DNA of 64,000 nucleotides from the NCBI GenBank assembly GCA_950097015.1, contig CATNEN010000007.1, positions 2,604,001 to 2,668,000 of the forward strand, written 5' to 3'. Within the stretch, counting starts at the first letter, position 1. Each line of letters begins with the position of its first letter. The position numbers were made by a program, and so were the translations under genes. Under the pieces are notes generated by a model, which did not search any database, had not been told where the DNA came from, and worked only from the letters and a program-made list of their open reading frames with translations. The DNA comes from Macrostomum hystrix. Lineage: Eukaryota; Platyhelminthes; Macrostomidae. Shown here piece by piece: positions 61,501-64,000 of this stretch.

Positions 61501-62159
61501 AGTTCAATTGGTTGCTAGGTTGTTATTTGCGTCGGTTGCTACGGTGATAGTCCCATCGGTAGCTATGATGATACTTCCATTCGTTGCTAGGGTGATATTT
61601 GCATTGGTTGCTAAGTTTTTAGTTCCGTCGGTTGCTAGGGTGGTAGTTTCATCAGTTGCTATGGTGATAGTTCCATCGGTTGCTAAGGTGGTAGTTCCAT
61701 CGGTTGCTAAGGTGGTAGTTTCATCAGTTGCTATGGTGATAGTTCCATCGGTTGCTAGGGTGATAGTCCCATCGGTTGCTATGGTGATACTTCCATTCGT
61801 TGCTAGTGTGGTAGTTTCATCAGTTGCTATGGTGGTTCCGTTCCGTATGTTGCTAGGGTGAATCCCATTTCGATTCGCAGGTGGGCATCGCGCTGCCCTT
61901 GGCCAGCAAGGAGGAGCATGACCTGTTCCAGCACCTGGAGCTGCACCTGCGCTCTCAACACCTGTCCCTGCTTGGTCGCGACCATCTTCAGTATCGGTCA
62001 ATCTATTTTCCCAACCGTCGGGTGATAGACGGCGACCTGTGCGAGATGTTCAACAACCTGGACCCGGCCAAGCAGAAGGAGATCGCCCAGGAGCTGGACA
62101 GAACACCCAGCGAGCTGTCGAAAAAGTTGGAGGACATCCGGACTCGATTTGCCTTCTGA
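49538..62159 (+). CDS. SF3B3: Splicing factor 3B subunit 3 (SF3b130), eleven coding exons
   Basis: Exons: 49538-49763, 53988-54275, 54942-55348, 55958-56266, 56783-57103, 57431-57827, 58091-58497, 58762-59325, 60129-60278, 60569-60940, 61881-62159. All phases close, giving 1239 aa (human 1217). SF3B3 is a scaffold of the SF3b part of U2 snRNP, which secures the branch-point interaction in the nucleus; it is a paralogue of DDB1 and CPSF1. It begins [20 protein letters not shown]. It continues with [12 protein letters not shown], the MMS1-type beta-propeller region with [18 protein letters not shown] and [16 protein letters not shown], and [37 protein letters not shown] and the C-terminal CPSF_A region ([20 protein letters not shown]) follow. 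It ends [21 protein letters not shown]. All donors are GT and all acceptors AG; the exon 10 donor (GATCG/GTGCGA) is weak. Introns 2, 3, 4, 5 and 10 each hold a different minisatellite, and intron 1 holds a Helitron. Confidence 0.97.
49764..50904 (+). other. SF3B3: SF3B3 intron 1, portion before the Helitron
   Basis: AT-rich intronic DNA from the donor AAAG/GTAATG to the Helitron end. No other feature seen. Confidence 0.7.
51142..51511. mobile_element. hAT-like MITE with internal minisatellite, nested in the Helitron
   Basis: Left end CAGTGGCAGATCCAGGAATT; right end, reversed, GAGGCAGATTTAGGGGGG, giving short imperfect terminal inverted repeats. It is flanked by exact TATACAGT copies (51134-51141 and 51512-51519), an 8-bp target-site duplication; the shared flank extends to CCTCTATACAGT. 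The 8-bp duplication and a CAGTGGC start suit the hAT superfamily. No transposase. Confidence 0.7.
51221..51430. repeat. Minisatellite inside the hAT-like MITE, about 16-20-bp unit
   Basis: About 12 copies of GGCGCCAGCGGCCGAAAAAG, GGAGCCAGCGGCTGAAAAA and GCGCCAGGAGCCAAGAAAG. A block of several variants is itself repeated (51221-51300 resembles 51325-51400). Confidence 0.9.
51664..52365 (-). pseudogene. Helitron helicase, C-terminal (Pif1-like) fragment
   Basis: About 233 codons ending at a stop at 51664. Visible superfamily 1 helicase motifs: [54 protein letters not shown] (motif V region) and [18 protein letters not shown] (motif VI region). The Walker A and B parts and the Rep nuclease domain are missing, so it is non-functional. 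The coding side is cut where the 540-bp duplication begins. Confidence 0.9.
52371..53455. repeat. 540-bp tandem duplication within the Helitron 5' region
   Basis: Copy A 52371-52910 and copy B 52911-53455 are almost identical. Differences include GGCTTCGG versus GGTTCCGG, TCTAACAAAG versus TCTGACAAAG and an added AAGGC in copy B. CACTCAGTCTCAGTGCTGCT recurs 540 bases apart. Each copy ends in a CA microsatellite and GACAGAGTTTTCAC, so the subterminal 5' end of the Helitron is itself duplicated. Confidence 0.93.
53474..53987 (+). other. SF3B3: SF3B3 intron 1, portion after the Helitron
   Basis: AT-rich intronic DNA ending in the polypyrimidine tract TTTCCCTCCCTCTACACTCT and the acceptor CAG at 53985-53987. 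Confidence 0.75.
54303..54925. repeat. Minisatellite in SF3B3 intron 2, 30-bp unit
   Basis: About 20 copies of CCCAGATGATCTAGTCTCAG followed by CTTACACCCA. Variants: GATCAT for GATGAT, and GCTTGCCTTACA with an extra CTTGC. It fills nearly the whole intron, leaving about 27 bp to the donor and about 16 bp to the acceptor. Confidence 0.96.
55385..55870. repeat. Minisatellite in SF3B3 intron 3, 19-bp unit
   Basis: About 26 copies of TCCTCTAATCCTACCTCTG with variants (CACTGGCC, CATTG, ACATC). Begins about 36 bp after the exon 3 donor. Confidence 0.95.
56340..56512. repeat. Minisatellite in SF3B3 intron 4, about 27-bp GT-rich unit
   Basis: About six copies of TACATTGGGGTTAGGGGTGG plus GTGTGTG, alternating with a TACATTGACGTTAGGTGT form. 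Confidence 0.92.
57104..57430 (+). other. SF3B3: SF3B3 intron 5, 327 nt and stop-free in frame
   Basis: Donor GGTGCAG/GTGAGC and acceptor CGTTTTCCAG/GTCTAC. Removal joins DALVQ to [10 protein letters not shown], as in the family. The intron is exactly 109 codons with no stop, so retention would insert repeats of NTEDLYP and a Phe-rich stretch in frame. Confidence 0.9.
57146..57300. repeat. Minisatellite in SF3B3 intron 5, 21-bp unit
   Basis: Six or seven copies of TTTATCCCAATACTGAGGAT plus C. The unit resembles the arrays at 9650-13838 (CCCA-ATACT-A-GGAT). Confidence 0.9.
57886..57960 (+). repeat. tRNA-like Pol III unit (SINE head or tRNA pseudogene)
   Basis: A-box TAGCGTAGCGG at 57895-57905 and a perfect B-box GGTTCGAATCC at 57938-57948. 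The D arm looks like tRNA-Ala, but the anticodon arm does not pair (GTCTGGCTTGCACGCAATAA) and the T stem is imperfect. Lies in SF3B3 intron 6. Not a functional tRNA gene. Confidence 0.6.
58595..58665 (+). repeat. SINE family A relic in SF3B3 intron 7
   Basis: CAGTCCACAGACTGAACTTT matches the CAGTCCATGGACTGAACAG string of family A near 42275. Only the tail remains. Confidence 0.35.
59421..59752 (-). repeat. SINE family B, near-full-length, in SF3B3 intron 8
   Basis: On the minus strand: GGGGGTCAGTGGCGGAGTGG (A-box region), CCTGAGCTCGATTCCGCAGC (B-box), CACATTAATTTGGGGCGC, GTCAGGGCAGATGTTCACAC, a GT-rich segment, AGGAGTCAGCGAAATGGGCA and GCTGCGGGTCTAGTGTCATC. The best reference copy in the window alongside 39337. 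Confidence 0.85.
59925..60110 (+). repeat. tRNA-derived SINE, family A, in SF3B3 intron 8
   Basis: GAGCTCAGTGGTTAGAGCTT (A-box) and GCGGGTTCGAGTCTCACC (B-box), then AACTAAACAGTGCCCTTGAT, TACCTAGTGCCCAAGTTTAC and TCAGCTG. It ends close to the exon 9 acceptor at 60128. Confidence 0.75.
61040..61860. repeat. Minisatellite in SF3B3 intron 10, 24-bp unit
   Basis: About 34 copies of GTTGCTAGGGTGGTAGTTCC plus ATCG, with a longer duplicated block (61220-61290 resembles 61290-61360). It fills the intron from about 100 bp after the donor to about 20 bp before the acceptor. Apparent protein frames on both strands arise because 24 is a multiple of three. Confidence 0.95.
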
Positions 62160-62324
62160 GCACGGCTAGCTCCCACCGAGCCCCCACCGGTGCAGCACCT
62201 GACCTGACTCAGTTGCTTCGCTTTTGTAATCAATTTTTGTAGTCCGGACTCGCTCACGTTTCTGTTGTTGTTGCTCCTTTATTTGCTTCAACTGTCCGTT
62301 TTTAATTCACTCTCCAAGTGTAGA

Positions 62325-62825
62325 GACTAGGTTGAATGCGGGATATTTAGGAAACTAGATTGAATGCGGGATATTTAGGAAACTAGATTGAATTTGGGAT
62401 ATTTAGGAAACTAGATTGAATTTGGGATATTAAGGGAACTAGATTGAATTTGGGATATTTAGGAAACTAGATTGAATGCGGGATATTTAGGAATATAGAT
62501 TGAATTTGGGATATTTAGGAAAATAGATTGAATTTGGGATATTTAGGAAAATATATTGAATTTGGGATATTTAGGAAAATATATTGAATTTGGGATATTT
62601 AGGAAAATATATTGAATTTGGGATATTAAGGGAACTAGATTGAATTTGGGATATTTAGGAAACTAGATTGAATGCGGGATATTTAGGAAACTAGATTGAA
62701 TGCGGGATATTTAGGAAACTAGATTGAATTTGGGATATTTAGGAAACTAGATTGAATGTAGGATATTAAGGGAACTAGATTGAATGTAGGATATTTAGGA
62801 AACTAGATTGAATGTGGGATATTTA
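62325..62825. repeat. Minisatellite 3' of SF3B3, 28-bp unit
   Basis: About 18 copies of GGGATATTTAGGAAACTAGA followed by TTGAATTT (or TTGAATGC). Begins about 165 bp after the SF3B3 stop codon, so it may lie in the 3' UTR. AT-rich, unlike most arrays here. Confidence 0.95.
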
Positions 62826-63274
62826 TTGGATAATTAAAGGTGGGATTAGAATAATGATTTATTACATAGAAATATGAGATTAACAATATGATGTATCAAG
62901 GCAAGCAGGTGGTTTGGAATTGCCATGAAACGCTAAGTAGGCATGAAGCTTTAATGTTAATATTGCTGATGAATAAAATAATGGCGCTGGTTCATTTTGG
63001 AATTTGGATTGCAATCATTGACTCGGAGAGAGTAATGCACTGGTCACTCTTTGTCTATTTAAACGTGGCGCTGGCTGTATGCTGATGCATTACATTTCCT
63101 GCGTCCTTAGTTACATTTTTAAAACAATTTCCAAACCGCCTACCGCAGAGTAGTAATCTGCGGTGACTTCGTGTTAAATAAATTTGCAGCTAGTTGCATT
63201 CGTTTGCAACAATTACCATACGCAAAACACGCTTTTGCCTTCAAAAATAATTAGCATGGAACTGTGCGCATCGG
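62826..63274. other. Unassigned intergenic DNA
   Basis: Unique AT-rich sequence. No gene seen. Confidence 0.4.
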
Positions 63275-64000
63275 TTGGTGATAGTCGACCCGCATACAGC
63301 GAGCAGCCAATTCCACTGGCCGCTGAGCACACACAGGCACACGTATGCGTACACAGGCACACTGATGTGTACACAGGCACACGGATGCGTACACAGGCAC
63401 AAAAATGTGTATACAGGCACATGGATGCGTACAGAGGCACACAAATGTGTACACAGGCACACGGATGCGTACACAAGCACAAAAATGTGTATACAGGCAG
63501 ATGGATGCGTACAGAGGCACACAAATGTGTACACAGGCACACGGATGCGTACACAGGCACAAAAATGTGTATACAGGCAGATGGATGCGTACAGAGGCAC
63601 ACAAATGTGTACACAGGCAGATGGATGCGTACAGAGGCACACAAATGTGTACACAGGCACACGGATGCGTACACAGGCACAAAAATGTGTATACAGGCAG
63701 ATGGATGCGTACAGAGGCACACAAATGTGTACACAGGCAGATGGATGCGTACAGAGGCACACAAATGTGTACACAGGCAGATGGATGCGTACACAAGCAT
63801 AGGGATATGTACACAGGCACACTCACTGAGTTCTCACATTTTCTCACACTCAAATCTGCAAGTCTCATCGTCAGGCAGTGTACACTCTCATTGTGCCCTT
63901 GGGATTGACCCTCTGGGGCGTAAAACTGCTGGTCAAGACCCCAATGTGGCCTCGCAGCGGATTCGAGCTCATGAACCTCTCATGCGATAGTCGCTGAAGA
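63275..64000 (-). repeat. SINE family B copy split by an internal VNTR
   Basis: Left flank: GTGATAGTCGACCCGCATAC, AGCGAGCAGCCAATTCCACT and GGCCGCTGAGCACACA, the 3' end of family B in reverse. Right flank: CTCATCGTCAGGCAGTGTAC, ACTCTCATTGTGCCC, CCAATGTGGCCTCGCAGCGG and ATTCGAGCTCATGAACCTC, the body and tRNA-like head in reverse. The GT-rich segment between them is replaced by the array at 63320-63830. Confidence 0.85.
63320..63830. repeat. VNTR inside SINE B, 20-bp units in a 60-80-bp higher-order pattern
   Basis: About 25 units of ACAGGCACACGGATGCGTAC. They alternate in a fixed order with ACAGGCACAAAAATGTGTAT, ACAGGCAGATGGATGCGTAC and AGAGGCACACAAATGTGTAC. Spurious frames (QAHGCVHRHKNVYTG) run through on both strands. 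Confidence 0.95.

Noticed and set aside
61448-62001. Val/Ile-rich plus frame and Thr-rich minus frame in SF3B3 intron 10
   Set aside because: Artefacts of the 24-bp minisatellite; true exon 11 coding begins at 61881.
63184-63990. Overlapping 168-268-codon frames on both strands
   Set aside because: Read through the VNTR inside SINE B (QAHGCVHRHKNVYTG pattern); not genes.

Overview
This is eukaryotic, metazoan nuclear DNA. It holds five protein-coding genes with spliceosomal GT-AG introns, tRNA-derived SINEs, Helitron, P-like and hAT-like transposons, and a very large number of minisatellites. There is no prokaryotic gene organisation. All five proteins have clear animal orthologues. Compact GC-rich exons sit in AT-rich introns and intergenic DNA. 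A bilaterian invertebrate, most likely a lophotrochozoan and possibly a flatworm, fits best. The phylum is an inference, not something the sequence proves.

Layout. 0-6.9 kb: minisatellites and unassigned DNA. 6.9-7.57 kb (minus): CHMP6/Vps20, an ESCRT-III subunit. 9.65-13.84 kb: a 3.6-kb array of 21-bp units carrying AP-1-like TGAGTCA cores, followed by a 22-bp array. 13.88-20.76 kb (minus): a complete six-exon FMR1/FXR-family gene (564 aa if the 90-nt last intron is removed) with two intronic minisatellites. 20.8-27 kb: intergenic DNA with SINEs and a small duplication. 27.0-33.2 kb (plus): a four-exon muscarinic-type acetylcholine receptor (about 697 aa), followed 105 bp after its stop codon by a 701-bp P-element-like transposon. 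34-45 kb: intergenic DNA with six or seven minisatellites and SINEs. 45.2-45.86 kb (plus): a DIRAS small GTPase whose coding sequence is in one exon. 49.5-62.2 kb (plus): a complete eleven-exon SF3B3 gene (1239 aa). Its first intron carries a 2.6-kb Helitron with a nested hAT-like element, and five other introns carry their own minisatellites. 62.3-64 kb: another minisatellite and a SINE whose centre has expanded into a VNTR.

The genes do not form a pathway. They act in membrane remodelling (CHMP6), RNA-binding translational control (FMR1), cholinergic signalling (mAChR), Ras-like signalling (DIRAS) and pre-mRNA splicing (SF3B3). What unites the window is its repeat landscape: about two dozen distinct minisatellite families occupy roughly a quarter of the bases, in almost every intergenic gap and many introns. 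At least two of them lie inside transposable elements (a SINE and a hAT-like MITE), which suggests how such arrays may be seeded.

Exon limits were placed by eye from splice consensus and reading-frame continuity with remembered family sequences. No alignment or database search was run.
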